Source: Candidatus Gastranaerophilales bacterium
GTDB taxonomy: Bacteria > Cyanobacteriota > Vampirovibrionia > Gastranaerophilales > Gastranaerophilaceae
Reading direction: 5' to 3'
NCBI GenBank assembly: GCA_017415185.1
Contig: JAFQHZ010000011.1
Span: 1-52,039, forward strand
DNA: 52,039 nucleotides
Shown: in pieces, positions 1 to 8,527 of the stretch
Layout: each line of letters begins with the position of its first letter
How positions within the stretch are numbered: the first letter of the stretch is position 1
Made by a program: the position numbers and the translations under genes
Notes under the pieces: model-generated
What the model was told of the DNA's origin: nothing
The model's input: the letters and a program-made list of their open reading frames with translations, nothing else
The model's database searches: none

Positions 1-1
1 A

Positions 2-523
2 TTATTATTCCTTGGAACAGGAGAAAAATATCAAGTCTCCCCATCTTCATCAGGAACAATAACAGTAGATGGATGTGAAATGTCTAAATCCCTCCTTGGA
101 ATCATAACAGTAGACATCAACGGCGAAGAAGAACCCAACACACCCTACAAAGACCAATTCAACTTCCCCATAAGCTCCAAGGGAATTGAATATGAAATGA
201 TGTGTCAGGAGGGAAGTGCTGGAGAAGAAAAAGAAGACATTACTTGCGAAGAAGCTTATGCTATCGAACAACAATATTGTGAAAAAATAAATTATTATAT
301 TGGACCAGATTTTTGTACTAGTTTACCCGGTCAATGGGTTTATGAACAAGGTGTAATGAATAGTTCTTGTGGTACATGTTATTTTAATACCGAAGAAGAA
401 CGAGAAGTGTGCCATGATGAGATTGGTTGCTCTGGAGGCGGCTCCATTGGTTATCCCAGATGCCATAATACGAAATGTAACGTAAGAGTCGGTACTTATT
501 CTGTTTGCCCTGTACCTGAATAG
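2..523 (+). CDS. Cysteine-rich pilin-like protein, C-terminal part (5' end outside window)
   Basis: The frame is open to the left edge, so the N terminus is missing; an internal ATG lies at 80. The visible part carries a segment ending in VDINGEEEPNT, close to VDVNADKDPNF in the prepilin at 50684-51328. Such a D-x-N-G/A-x-x-x-P-N segment is typical of secreted pilin-like proteins in this lineage (recalled, not searched). The rest is rich in cysteine, with pairs such as CGTC and CSGGG, suggesting a disulfide-stabilised extracellular domain. Codon use changes along the gene: about 30-190 favours C-ending codons, while the remainder is AT-ending like the neighbours. It is probably a surface or pseudopilin subunit; without the N terminus this cannot be settled. 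Confidence 0.6.
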   Translation, partial: LLFLGTGEKYQVSPSSSGTITVDGCEMSKSLLGIITVDINGEEEPNTPYKDQFNFPISSKGIEYEMMCQEGSAGEEKEDITCEEAYAIEQQYCEKINYYIGPDFCTSLPGQWVYEQGVMNSSCGTCYFNTEEEREVCHDEIGCSGGGSIGYPRCHNTKCNVRVGTYSVCPVPE

Positions 524-546
524 AGTTAAATTTACAACGCTCATCT

Positions 547-577
547 TTGCAATTCCAATTTTTTTTCATGCTAAAAT
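547..577 (+). promoter_or_regulatory. Promoter of radA, leaderless type
   Basis: A -35-like TTGCAA (547-552) and a -10 TAAAAT (572-577) are 19 bases apart. The predicted start of transcription, seven bases after the -10, falls on the A of the radA ATG at 584. There is no Shine-Dalgarno sequence. Confidence 0.55.
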
Positions 578-583
578 CTTCCT

Positions 584-1978
584 ATGGCTAAAGTTAAAAC
601 AAAATGGGTTTGTCAAAGTTGCGGGTATGAAACTGTTTCATATCTTGGAAGATGTCCTGAATGTTCTCAATTTGGAACATTTGTCGAAGAAACAATTACA
701 ACATTAAAACTCGATTCTTCAAAGCCAACAAATTTGCTTTGTGGTGATAGCAAAATTGCAAAAATTAAAGAAATTGAGCTTGATGAAAAAGTTCGTTTTA
801 AAACAAACATCGAAGAGTTGAACCGTGTTTTAGGCGGAGGCTTTGTTCAAGGCTCTTTGTCATTGTTAGCGGGAGACCCTGGAATTGGTAAATCGACATT
901 GGTTTTGCAAACAACAAAAAGCATTTGTGATATAAAACTTAACGGTTCTAATTTAAAAGTTTTGTATGTTTGCGCTGAAGAAAGCCCCCTGCAAGTCAAA
1001 TTAAGAGCAAAAAGGCTCCAAGTTGAGCCAGATAGCCTTTATTTGACAAATCAAACTTGTATTGATGAAGTTATAAACCAAATTGATAATATAAAACCTG
1101 ATTTTTTAATAATTGATAGTATTCAATCTGTTTTTTGTGCAAATGTTGCTTCAAGCGCAGGAAGCGTTTCGCAGATTCGTGAATGCACAAATGTTTTGAT
1201 GAGAATTGCAAAACAAAAAAATATTACAACGATAATCATTGGTCATGTTACAAAAGAAGGCAATATCGCTGGGCCTAAGGTTTTGGAACACATGGTTGAT
1301 TGTGTGATTAATTTTGAAGGCGATAAATATAAACAATATCGAATTTTAAGATGTATCAAAAATCGCTTTGGTGCAATATCAGAAGTTGGGGTTTTTAAAA
1401 TGGAGGATGACGGTTTGTTGGAAATCAATTCTCCTTCTCAAATGTTATTAGAACAACACCAAGGCGCTTCCGGTAGTGCGGTTGTGGCAACGCTAGAGGG
1501 AAGCAGGATATTTCTTCATGAAATTCAAGCTCTTGTTGGTTCGACAAATTATGCAAACCCAAGACGTGTTGCAGTTGGATTGGAATACAACAGGCTTTTG
1601 CAAGTTTTAGCGGTTTTAGAAAAGAAAGTTGGCTTGAATTTATCAAAACAAGATGTTTATGTTAATGTTGTTGGCGGAATAGATATTGTCGAGCCAAGTT
1701 ATGATTTGGCGCTTGCCCTTGCTATAATCAGCTCTATTCGAGAAATTCCAATTAGACCAGATACAATTTTGATTGGAGAAGTTGGGCTTTTGGGCGAAAT
1801 TCGTTTTGTAGACAATATTGAAAGAAGACTTAAAGAAGCGCAAAAGCTTGGTTTTAAACGTGCTATTATTCCAAAAGTTGGGGATAAGACTTCTGCTAAA
1901 CTTAGCGAAATTAATCTTGAAATTAAGCAAGTTTCCAAACTAACAGAAGCGATAATCCAAGGGTTAAAACAAGATTAA
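584..1978 (+). CDS. radA: DNA repair protein RadA/Sms
   Basis: RadA is a RecA-family ATPase that drives branch migration in recombinational repair, in the cytoplasm. The 464-residue protein has the full architecture. A zinc finger has Cys10, Cys13, Cys24 and Cys27. Walker A is GDPGIGKST at 97-105, and the RadA-specific KNRFG motif is at 259-263. A C-terminal Lon-protease-like P domain follows, including the VGG and GEVGLLGEIR segments. Length is normal for the family (about 450-460). The ATG at 584 is placed by the zinc-finger spacing and by the leaderless promoter directly in front. The 3' end overlaps the convergent small gene at 1975 by four bases, so no terminator separates them. Confidence 0.96.
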   Translation: MAKVKTKWVCQSCGYETVSYLGRCPECSQFGTFVEETITTLKLDSSKPTNLLCGDSKIAKIKEIELDEKVRFKTNIEELNRVLGGGFVQGSLSLLAGDPGIGKSTLVLQTTKSICDIKLNGSNLKVLYVCAEESPLQVKLRAKRLQVEPDSLYLTNQTCIDEVINQIDNIKPDFLIIDSIQSVFCANVASSAGSVSQIRECTNVLMRIAKQKNITTIIIGHVTKEGNIAGPKVLEHMVDCVINFEGDKYKQYRILRCIKNRFGAISEVGVFKMEDDGLLEINSPSQMLLEQHQGASGSAVVATLEGSRIFLHEIQALVGSTNYANPRRVAVGLEYNRLLQVLAVLEKKVGLNLSKQDVYVNVVGGIDIVEPSYDLALALAIISSIREIPIRPDTILIGEVGLLGEIRFVDNIERRLKEAQKLGFKRAIIPKVGDKTSAKLSEINLEIKQVSKLTEAIIQGLKQD

Positions 1979-2283
1979 AGTGTGAGGCAATTTTTCAAAT
2001 ATCCAATTTTGTGCATTTTATTTTCATATAGAAATCGAACAAAATTAAGATACTCAATTTGTCTTGAAGAAATTGTTAAATTGATTTCAAAGCCATCGGC
2101 GCAAAATGGCTCATAATCATAAATCACATAATTATTATATTTGCTTTTCCATTCTTTTTTTTCGATTTTGCATCGATATTCGTTCGCCAAATTTTCCAGC
2201 CAGCCTATTGATTCTTTTGCAACATTTTTGAATTCGCTTTGGAAATATTGCCTGTCTTGGTTGTGTTGTTTATCAATCAGCAT
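1975..2283 (-). CDS. Hypothetical protein of about 102 residues
   Basis: I do not recognise a family. The product is a small soluble protein rich in charged and aromatic residues (a WLENLANEYRCK stretch, then YDYEPFCADGFEINL). It has no signal peptide or membrane segment. An ATG at 2295 is possible, but the ATG at 2283 has GGGG seven bases upstream and is preferred. It ends convergently inside the last codon of radA, and is separated by about 100 bases from thiL, the next minus-strand gene downstream of which it lies. It may be co-transcribed with the thiL operon, because no terminator is visible between them. Confidence 0.5.
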   Translation of the reverse strand: MLIDKQHNQDRQYFQSEFKNVAKESIGWLENLANEYRCKIEKKEWKSKYNNYVIYDYEPFCADGFEINLTISSRQIEYLNFVRFLYENKMHKIGYLKNCLTL

Positions 2284-2385
2284 AAATAACCCCATAAATA
2301 TTTTTTCATATTTTTTACTCTAAAATATTTATTTGGCTTTTAAAATAGACTAAAGTGTAATTAAACATTGTCTTTTTAGGTATGT

Positions 2386-3261
2386 TTAAGAATTAAAATG
2401 GTCAAATGCTTTATATTTGATTTTTTTGCTGTTCATAAAGACGCCTTTTTTATCTATGCAAGTTCCAATTTTAACCAAACCTTTTATTTTGCTAAAATCT
2501 TTTTCATCAAGACAAACAACCAAAGAATAGTCCTCTCCGCCATACAAAACAAAATCTTTGTTGGTGGTTTTGTGGGGGATTTTTTCAAAATCGATATTTA
2601 TTCCAATTTCGCTTTTTTGTGCAATTTGGGATAAGCAATCAACAAGCCCATCCGATGAATCCATCATTGCATAAGGCTTTGTTGCTTTTGTTGCAATTTG
2701 AGAAGAAATTTCAGGAAATAATTTTGGGTTTTTGTGGTAATTTGTGAAATAATTTTCTTTAATTCCAGAAAATAAGTCTTCTAATCCTTGTGCGCTTGAA
2801 CCGAATTCGCCTGCAATTGCAACAATATAATCTTTTTTTGCATTTTTTCTTGATGAAATTTTTCGATTTTTATAACTTCCAATAATCGTAATTGAAATTG
2901 TAATTTTTTCGGATTTAGTTAAATCTCCGCCTATGATTTTGATATTGAATTCTTTTTCTATTGAATTTATGCCATTATAAAATTCTTCTATGAATTTTTC
3001 ATTCAAATTTCCGCTTAAGTTTATTGTTGCATATTTTGGTTCTGCGCCAGAAGCCAAAATATCTGAAATATTGACCAAAAGAGCCTTTCTTGCAATTTCA
3101 AATGGATTCATAAATTGCATTGAAAAATGCACATCTTCAATTAAGCTGTCTGAAGATATGGCAATTTTGTATTCATCCAAATAAGCGCAATCGTCCCCTA
3201 AATATTCAGAATTTTCGATTTTTTTTGAAATGATATTTAAAAATTTGAATTCTTTATTCAT
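2386..3261 (-). CDS. thiL: Thiamine-monophosphate kinase
   Basis: ThiL makes the cofactor thiamine diphosphate by phosphorylating thiamine monophosphate with ATP. The 291-residue product has the PurM/ThiL-fold signatures: GDDCAY near residue 23, SSDSLIEDVHF near 36 (metal and substrate binding), and GGDLTKS about a third of the way in. A MDSSDGL segment and GGEDYSL lie in the second half. It is slightly shorter than the usual 310-330. The start overlaps the aroQ stop by eight bases, so translation is probably coupled. It is the last gene of the run that begins at the YhaM-like gene. No other thiamine gene is in the window. Confidence 0.9.
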   Translation of the reverse strand: MNKEFKFLNIISKKIENSEYLGDDCAYLDEYKIAISSDSLIEDVHFSMQFMNPFEIARKALLVNISDILASGAEPKYATINLSGNLNEKFIEEFYNGINSIEKEFNIKIIGGDLTKSEKITISITIIGSYKNRKISSRKNAKKDYIVAIAGEFGSSAQGLEDLFSGIKENYFTNYHKNPKLFPEISSQIATKATKPYAMMDSSDGLVDCLSQIAQKSEIGINIDFEKIPHKTTNKDFVLYGGEDYSLVVCLDEKDFSKIKGLVKIGTCIDKKGVFMNSKKIKYKAFDHFNS

Positions 3262-3688
3262 TTATTTTGTTTATTAATCCCAAAAGCGCAAGTTTATAGC
3301 TTTCTTTGCCAAAGCCTGCAATAACGCCAACGCAGGCGCTTGCTGTGTATGAAATTTTTCTGTAATCTTCTCTTTGTTGAGGATTTGATAAATGCACTTC
3401 AATTGCCTTTAATTCGAGCGATTTAATTGCGTCAGCAATGGCAATTGATGTATGAGTATATGCAGCAGGATTGATTATCAAGCCATCGTAGCCTTTTGAA
3501 GCTTGAATTTTGTCAACAATTTCTCCTTCATGGTTTGATTGAAAAAAATCAAATTCAATATCGCCAAGCGTTTTTGAATATTCAACAAGTTCTTTGTTGA
3601 TGTCTTCAAGGGTTGTTTTTCCATATATTTCAGGCTCTCTTGTTCCGAGCATATTTATATTTGGACCATTGATAACTAAAATTTTCAT
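3254..3688 (-). CDS. aroQ: 3-dehydroquinate dehydratase, type II
   Basis: It catalyses the third step of the shikimate pathway, dehydroquinate to dehydroshikimate. The product of about 144 residues has the type II signature NGPNINMLGTREPEIYG at the N terminus, with the catalytic tyrosine in the last part. It also has the INPAAYTH substrate loop, the EVHLSNPQQRE segment, and a C-terminal S-x-CVGVIAGFG. An in-frame start twelve bases further upstream is possible. The ATG at 3688 is preferred because it has GAGG five bases before it and matches the family start. It lies between ribD and thiL in one operon. Confidence 0.95.
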   Translation of the reverse strand: MKILVINGPNINMLGTREPEIYGKTTLEDINKELVEYSKTLGDIEFDFFQSNHEGEIVDKIQASKGYDGLIINPAAYTHTSIAIADAIKSLELKAIEVHLSNPQQREDYRKISYTASACVGVIAGFGKESYKLALLGLINKINE

Positions 3689-3701
3689 TTTTCCTCGCAA
3701 T

Positions 3702-4754
3702 TTAATATGTTTTTATTTTACCATTAATTAGCAAATTGTCGTCCATTTGTTTAATTTTAATATCTTTCAAGTGGATTGTGTCGTTAATTTCTTTAAAATT
3801 AAATCCATTTACAAAATTAAGACCTTCGCCAAAAATTTTTGGAGCGATAAACTGATTAATTTCATCAACTTCGTTATTTTTCAAAAGTAAGCTATTAAAC
3901 CCACAACCAGCTTCAATCATTATTGAAGTAATTCCTAATTCGTATAATTTTTTAAACAAATTATCAAAATTTCCATCAAAATTTATCTGCTCAATATGTT
4001 TTTCAAGAGTTAAAGTAGAATTGTTAATTAAAATTATTCGATTGTCATTGTTAAAAACATTATAATCGAGCGGGATTTTATTGTTTGGATCAAAAATTAT
4101 TCTTATTGGCGATTTTTTGTTTTTTAAGCGCACATTTAATTTTGGATTGTCTTTTAATATTGTTCCTGAAGCAGACATTATTGCTTGATATTCGCTTCTT
4201 AAATTATGAACATATTTTCTTGCTTTTTCGTTTGTAATCCATTTAGATTTGCCATTTTCAAGCGCAATTTTGCCATCGAGAGTTGTTGCGCATTTTAGCA
4301 TAACATAAGGTTTTTTTTCTTGAATATTTTTTAAAAAAAACTTATTTAAATCCCTCGCTTCTTTTTCTAAAACGCCAGAGATAACCTCGATTCCTGCGTT
4401 TTTTAATTTTTGCGCACCGCCAGAGGCTTTTTTGTTTGGGTCTAGCATTGCAATAACGCATTTTTTAAAGCCGGATTTAATGATTAAATCAGAACAAGGC
4501 GGGGTTTTGCCATAATGTGAGCAAGGTTCTAAATTAACAATTATTGTTTTATTTTTAGTGTTTCCGTTGGCATTTTTGATTGCATTGACTTCAGCGTGCG
4601 CTTTTCCATATTTTTCATGAAAACCAGAAGAAATTATTTCTTTTTTTTCTTCGTCATATACAATTGCGCCAACAAAAGGGTTTGGAAAGTTTTGACCCTT
4701 TGCGCGTCTTGCTAAATTAATACATTTTTGCATTAATTTTTTATACGTTTTCAT
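3702..4754 (-). CDS. ribD: Bifunctional riboflavin biosynthesis deaminase/reductase
   Basis: RibD performs two successive steps of flavin synthesis: deamination of the pyrimidinone and reduction of the ribosyl side chain. The N-terminal zinc deaminase has H53-A54-E55, Cys78 and Cys87 (PCSHYGKTPPC). The C-terminal reductase runs from about residue 145, with TLDGKIA and an EAGCGFNS segment. The start is uncertain. The ATG at 4754 overlaps the upstream gene by 14 bases, has a purine-rich GAAGAT ahead of it, and gives the usual family spacing to the NPFVGA motif. A later ATG at 4733 has no ribosome site. No other rib genes are present. Confidence 0.92.
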   Translation of the reverse strand: MKTYKKLMQKCINLARRAKGQNFPNPFVGAIVYDEEKKEIISSGFHEKYGKAHAEVNAIKNANGNTKNKTIIVNLEPCSHYGKTPPCSDLIIKSGFKKCVIAMLDPNKKASGGAQKLKNAGIEVISGVLEKEARDLNKFFLKNIQEKKPYVMLKCATTLDGKIALENGKSKWITNEKARKYVHNLRSEYQAIMSASGTILKDNPKLNVRLKNKKSPIRIIFDPNNKIPLDYNVFNNDNRIILINNSTLTLEKHIEQINFDGNFDNLFKKLYELGITSIMIEAGCGFNSLLLKNNEVDEINQFIAPKIFGEGLNFVNGFNFKEINDTIHLKDIKIKQMDDNLLINGKIKTY

Positions 4755-6165
4755 CGTTATTATCTTCAAAATCTTCTAATTTGATTTCAAAATCGCCCTG
4801 CATTTGCACATTTTTCTTTAATTCGTCAAATTTTTCTTGCGCTTTTTGCATTAATTCTTCTTGGCTCATTTCTTGTTTTTCTTCCTTGAGAGCCTCTTGT
4901 TCTTTTTGAATTGGCTCTTCAGTTTGCACTTTTTCTTCGTTGTTTGGGGTTGGCAAATCTTTTTTGAATTTTTTTAGAATATCGATATTTGCTCCTTTTT
5001 TTGCAAATTGAGCGTCGATATCGATTCCTTTATGATATGTGTGTTTGTAATCTTCGCTGAAAATATTGTCCCCAATAGGAAGTGAATTGTTTTTTATATC
5101 TTCATAAAATAAAGGAGTTATTCCTTCAGATTTGTGTTGATATAGATAATCAACGCTGAAGATATTTTTAATATAGTTGTTTTCTGAAAGCGGATAAATT
5201 TCAGAAATAGATGTAATTTTTCTTCTTCCTAATTCGTCTTTTTGAATTGCAATTATGATATCGAATGTGTTTAATATTGTCGATTTTGCGTTTTGGAATG
5301 TTAAATTTGGATTGTTGTCAATTAAAATTTGGGTTAATTTTTCAACCGCATTTTTTGGGTTTTCTGCCCTAAGCGTTGCAACAACGCCTTTGTATCCTGA
5401 TTTAATTTTTTTAATCACATCACAAAGAAATTCTTCTTCTTTGGTGTTGATGAAAATTTTATCAGGGTTTGAATCGACAACCAAATTAAACAAATGGGCT
5501 GCCTTTTTTGAATCATCAATTTTTGAAAAGTTATAGTTTGTGTGGTTTTGGGTTTGAATTTTGAATTCATTTTCGCAATCGAAAATTACTGCTCTGTTAT
5601 TTGTTGGAATTTTTTTAGCTAAAGCGCTTAAAAGAGTTGTTTTAAGTGTGTTTTTTTCGCCAACAATTAAAATATTTTTCTTAATTGAGCAAAGAGCTTC
5701 TAAAACAAGGGCGATTTCTTTTGAAATGGAATGTTCAACTTGAAGAGTTTGCAAGCTTGCGTGTTTGTCTTTGTAACATTTTAAAAATAATGTTGCAACA
5801 TTTGATAACGGAGGCAAAGTCGCAGTGGCGCTCACGCCTTCTTTATAATTAAATTCGAAGTATGGGTTAAATTCGTTTAGCTCTATTCCTTCGTTTTGAG
5901 CAATTTTTTTAAGAATATTTTCTAGTTGAACATTGTCTCTGAAAGTTGTTGTGCTTTTGTGGGTTTTGCCTTTTCTTTCGATATAAATATTTTTTGCACC
6001 ACTTACAAAAATGCTATTTAAATCATCATCCGCCAACAAAGTGTCCAATGCACCAAGAGAATCAAGCTGTGCTTCGTTATTTGTGTTGTAATATTTTGGT
6101 TGCTCTTGTTGAATTTTTGGTGCTATTTGTTTTTGAATTGTATTTAATCTATCTTTTAGTGACAA
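4741..6165 (-). CDS. CpaF/TadA-family secretion ATPase with degenerate active site
   Basis: The 474-residue product aligns by eye along the CpaF (TadA) family of pilus-assembly ATPases, including the N-terminal domain (LDSLGALDTLLAD, IYIERKGK, a PPLS box). The nucleotide-binding motifs are altered. Walker A reads GEKNTLKTT instead of GGTGSGKTT. The Walker B/GEVRGGE region reads NTKEEEF, and the catalytic-histidine box TLHAN reads TLRAEN. An acidic, glutamine-rich tail of about 80 residues follows. Translation appears to start at a TTG one base after the cpaE stop, with GGGAGAAG upstream. Its partner cpaE is immediately upstream, but no other tad or pilus-assembly gene is near. It may be a regulator rather than an active motor (inference). 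Confidence 0.8.
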   Translation of the reverse strand: MSLKDRLNTIQKQIAPKIQQEQPKYYNTNNEAQLDSLGALDTLLADDDLNSIFVSGAKNIYIERKGKTHKSTTTFRDNVQLENILKKIAQNEGIELNEFNPYFEFNYKEGVSATATLPPLSNVATLFLKCYKDKHASLQTLQVEHSISKEIALVLEALCSIKKNILIVGEKNTLKTTLLSALAKKIPTNNRAVIFDCENEFKIQTQNHTNYNFSKIDDSKKAAHLFNLVVDSNPDKIFINTKEEEFLCDVIKKIKSGYKGVVATLRAENPKNAVEKLTQILIDNNPNLTFQNAKSTILNTFDIIIAIQKDELGRRKITSISEIYPLSENNYIKNIFSVDYLYQHKSEGITPLFYEDIKNNSLPIGDNIFSEDYKHTYHKGIDIDAQFAKKGANIDILKKFKKDLPTPNNEEKVQTEEPIQKEQEALKEEKQEMSQEELMQKAQEKFDELKKNVQMQGDFEIKLEDFEDNNDENV

Positions 6166-6166
6166 T

Positions 6167-7336
6167 TTATTCTTCTCCCATTCTTTTAAGCAAATTGAAA
6201 ATGCCGTGGTTATAATTTGCTTTTGAATTCAAGTTTGTAAAATCAATATCTAAAACATTTTGAGCCAATCTTGAATATGCTTTTGCGATATTTGATTGTG
6301 GATTAACCTCCTCAACGTTACTAGCTTGGTTTATTGCGTCAATTAGAGTTAAATAGTTATTTGGAATCGTATCAAAAATTTTTTTGTTTAAGGTTTTTTC
6401 AATTTGTTCCAAATTAAATTCAGCGCTATCGATAAACCTATTAATAACTAATTTTATTTTATCACTATCATAGCCAATTTTGTCAAATAATTCATAACAT
6501 TTTTGGCAATTTTTGATTGATGTTGAGTTTGTGTTTGCCAAAAGAAGAATTAAGTCGGAATTGTTTAAAATTGCGACATTTGTTTCGTTAATTAGGCTTG
6601 TTGTGTCGATTATTATAAAATCAAACATGTTTTTTAGTGAATTAATTATTTTTGCGATGATTTGAGCGCTGAATTTTGCTTCAGGTAAAATTTCTTCTTG
6701 CGCTTCAAGGACGTAAATTTCGCTGTCTTTATATTTTCCAAGCATTGATAAAAAGCACTCTTTATTTAAGCTTGAAAGATTTGATAAAATATAATCAATG
6801 TTATATTTTTGTTTAACATTCAAAAAAGCGCTTGCATCTTCAGAATTAAAACTCAAATCTAGTATGCATATTTTTTCGTTTGTTTTTTTGTATATTTCCC
6901 AAGCCAAGTTTGTAATTAGCGAAGTTTTGCCGATTCCGCCTTTGTTTGAAAAAGCGCAAATTGTCTTTGCTTTCTTTTCTTGATTTGTGTTTATTTTTTT
7001 AATTGATGCTTCAAGAATGCTGGATAAAATTGGTTTTAAAAGAAAATCTAAAACTCCTGCGCTTAGGGTTTGGTTTACCAATTGTGAATTTATTTCATAG
7101 CTTAAAGCGATGAAGTTTAAATTTTTATATTTTGATTTTAGTTTTTGAATTTTTTCTAATATTTCTTTTGAATTTTTAGAATCTATATCAAAAACAACGA
7201 GGTCAATTTCGCCATAATCAAAATCTTTTGGAAAATTTTCAAAAGAATGAGTTTCTTTTGTGTTTTCAATATTTTTTAAAATATTTAAAACAATTTCTCT
7301 TGATTGTTCATTTTTGTCGATGATTATTGCTTTCAT
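6167..7336 (-). CDS. cpaE: CpaE-like ATPase: receiver-like domain plus ParA/MinD ATPase
   Basis: CpaE-type proteins localise and position the Tad pilus machine. The 389-residue protein begins with a receiver-like domain (about 1-120). It has a VVFDID strand end at the usual phospho-acceptor position and LLKP at the conserved lysine. A ParA/MinD ATPase follows, with the deviant Walker A KGGIGKT near 133, LDLSFNSED as switch I and FIIIDTTS as Walker B; all look intact. The ATG at 7336 has GAGG five bases ahead and directly follows the pncC stop. Coupling to the cpaF-like gene (one-base gap) supports a functional pair even though the partner has lost its motifs. Confidence 0.85.
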   Translation of the reverse strand: MKAIIIDKNEQSREIVLNILKNIENTKETHSFENFPKDFDYGEIDLVVFDIDSKNSKEILEKIQKLKSKYKNLNFIALSYEINSQLVNQTLSAGVLDFLLKPILSSILEASIKKINTNQEKKAKTICAFSNKGGIGKTSLITNLAWEIYKKTNEKICILDLSFNSEDASAFLNVKQKYNIDYILSNLSSLNKECFLSMLGKYKDSEIYVLEAQEEILPEAKFSAQIIAKIINSLKNMFDFIIIDTTSLINETNVAILNNSDLILLLANTNSTSIKNCQKCYELFDKIGYDSDKIKLVINRFIDSAEFNLEQIEKTLNKKIFDTIPNNYLTLIDAINQASNVEEVNPQSNIAKAYSRLAQNVLDIDFTNLNSKANYNHGIFNLLKRMGEE

Positions 7337-7819
7337 TTATACCTCAGCTTTTAAAAAATTTAGCAACTCAAAAAGCGCAGTTTCTACGATATCTTTTTTA
7401 ATTTCGAAACGTTGCTTTTTTGGAGAAATATATTTTATTACTTTTATTTTGTCTTTATACCCAAGAGAAATAAAAACCAAACCAATAGGTTTTTCTTTGC
7501 TTCCTCCTGTTGGTCCAAGGATTCCTGTTGTTGCAATTGAGCAATCGCTATATTTCAAAAGCCCTTTAGACATTTCTTTTGCGGTTTGTTCTGAAACAGC
7601 GCCATAATTTTCAAGAGTTTCATGTAAAACACCCAAAAATCTCTCTTTCGCTTCGTTGGAATAGGTAACAAAATTTTGAAAAATAAATTGACTTGCTCCA
7701 TCAATATCTGTCAAATACGAGCTTATTAATCCCCCTGTGCAACTTTCTGCGCTTGAAAGGCTTAATTTGTTTCTTGTTAATATTTCTTTGATTTCTGATA
7801 ATAGCTTATATTTTTCCAT
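7337..7819 (-). CDS. pncC: CinA C-terminal domain protein (nicotinamide-nucleotide amidase)
   Basis: The 160-residue protein is a stand-alone CinA C-terminal domain. This domain deamidates nicotinamide mononucleotide to nicotinate mononucleotide in pyridine-nucleotide recycling. The signature SAESCTGGLISSYLTDIDGA is near the N terminus. It is followed by FVTYSNEAK, a GAVSEQTAKEM segment and ATTGILGPTGG, all typical of the family. It lies six bases after the stop of the secreted unknown and has no visible ribosome site, so translational coupling is likely. Its link to the neighbouring pilus and cofactor genes is only co-transcription. Confidence 0.92.
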   Translation of the reverse strand: MEKYKLLSEIKEILTRNKLSLSSAESCTGGLISSYLTDIDGASQFIFQNFVTYSNEAKERFLGVLHETLENYGAVSEQTAKEMSKGLLKYSDCSIATTGILGPTGGSKEKPIGLVFISLGYKDKIKVIKYISPKKQRFEIKKDIVETALFELLNFLKAEV

Positions 7820-7825
7820 AAATTT

Positions 7826-8515
7826 TTATGATGGCACGTCTAATTTTGCCAGTAAAATGATGTTGAATGCTGTTCCTTTTTTGATAATTATTTCATCACC
7901 ATGTTCAAACAAGTTTGAAATGATGTTATATCCGCCAGAGCAAACTGTTGCGATTGTTCCTGCAACTGCTGAAATTGGAACAAAAAGAATTTTTGCGCCT
8001 TTAAATAAGTCATCCCCTGCGGTTGCCCCCCATTTAACTGTTTTTGGAAGAATACTTCCTGATTTTTTAAGGTCTGCTTTTGTTGCGCTGAAATAATTTC
8101 CGTTTGTGGTAAGTGAACCATCTGATTTTAATATGTATTCAAAATTGCTTGCAATTCCGGAATTGATTGGCAATTGCATGCCATATTTTGTTACTAAATG
8201 GTCAAGGTTTAGTGTGATTTTCGCTGGTCTTGAAAGCGACCTTGAAGGTTCCATTGAAACAACTCTTCCTCTGAAAATTGATTTTGAAGGAAGGATTAAT
8301 TTGTTATTAACATAAATATCTTTTGTTAAATAAGCTTGAAACATGTCCCCTTGGGAAATGCTTTTTGTTGTAATATTTTCTGCCATTTGTAATTCAAGCT
8401 TTGTGCCGTAAGGGATATTTATTCCATCAATATCGGCGTATAGTTGATGTGCGCCAAATGCTTGTGTTGAAAACAAAGTTGCACAAATTAAAAATAGCAG
8501 TTTAATATATTTCAT
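7826..8515 (-). CDS. Secreted conserved protein of unknown function
   Basis: The 229-residue protein has a signal peptide (KYIKLLFLICATLF, probable cleavage after QAFGA near residue 22). The mature part begins with a beta-rich segment in which GTKLELQMAENI, GDMFQAYLTKDIYVNN and GRVVSM are spaced like the TrbI/TraB-type or SH3-like domains of envelope proteins; this resemblance is weak. A short hydrophobic stretch (ILFVPISAVAGTIATVCSGG) near residue 175-195 could contact a membrane. AAGGA precedes the ATG at 8515. It sits between the YhaM-like gene and pncC in one operon. Function unknown; periplasmic or outer-membrane-facing location is inferred. Confidence 0.7.
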   Translation of the reverse strand: MKYIKLLFLICATLFSTQAFGAHQLYADIDGINIPYGTKLELQMAENITTKSISQGDMFQAYLTKDIYVNNKLILPSKSIFRGRVVSMEPSRSLSRPAKITLNLDHLVTKYGMQLPINSGIASNFEYILKSDGSLTTNGNYFSATKADLKKSGSILPKTVKWGATAGDDLFKGAKILFVPISAVAGTIATVCSGGYNIISNLFEHGDEIIIKKGTAFNIILLAKLDVPS

Positions 8516-8527
8516 TTTCTATCCTTT

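Noticed and set aside
2141-2323. Plus-strand reading frame opposite the small gene at 1975-2283
   Set aside because: No ribosome site and low-complexity composition; it is the antisense shadow of the minus-strand gene.
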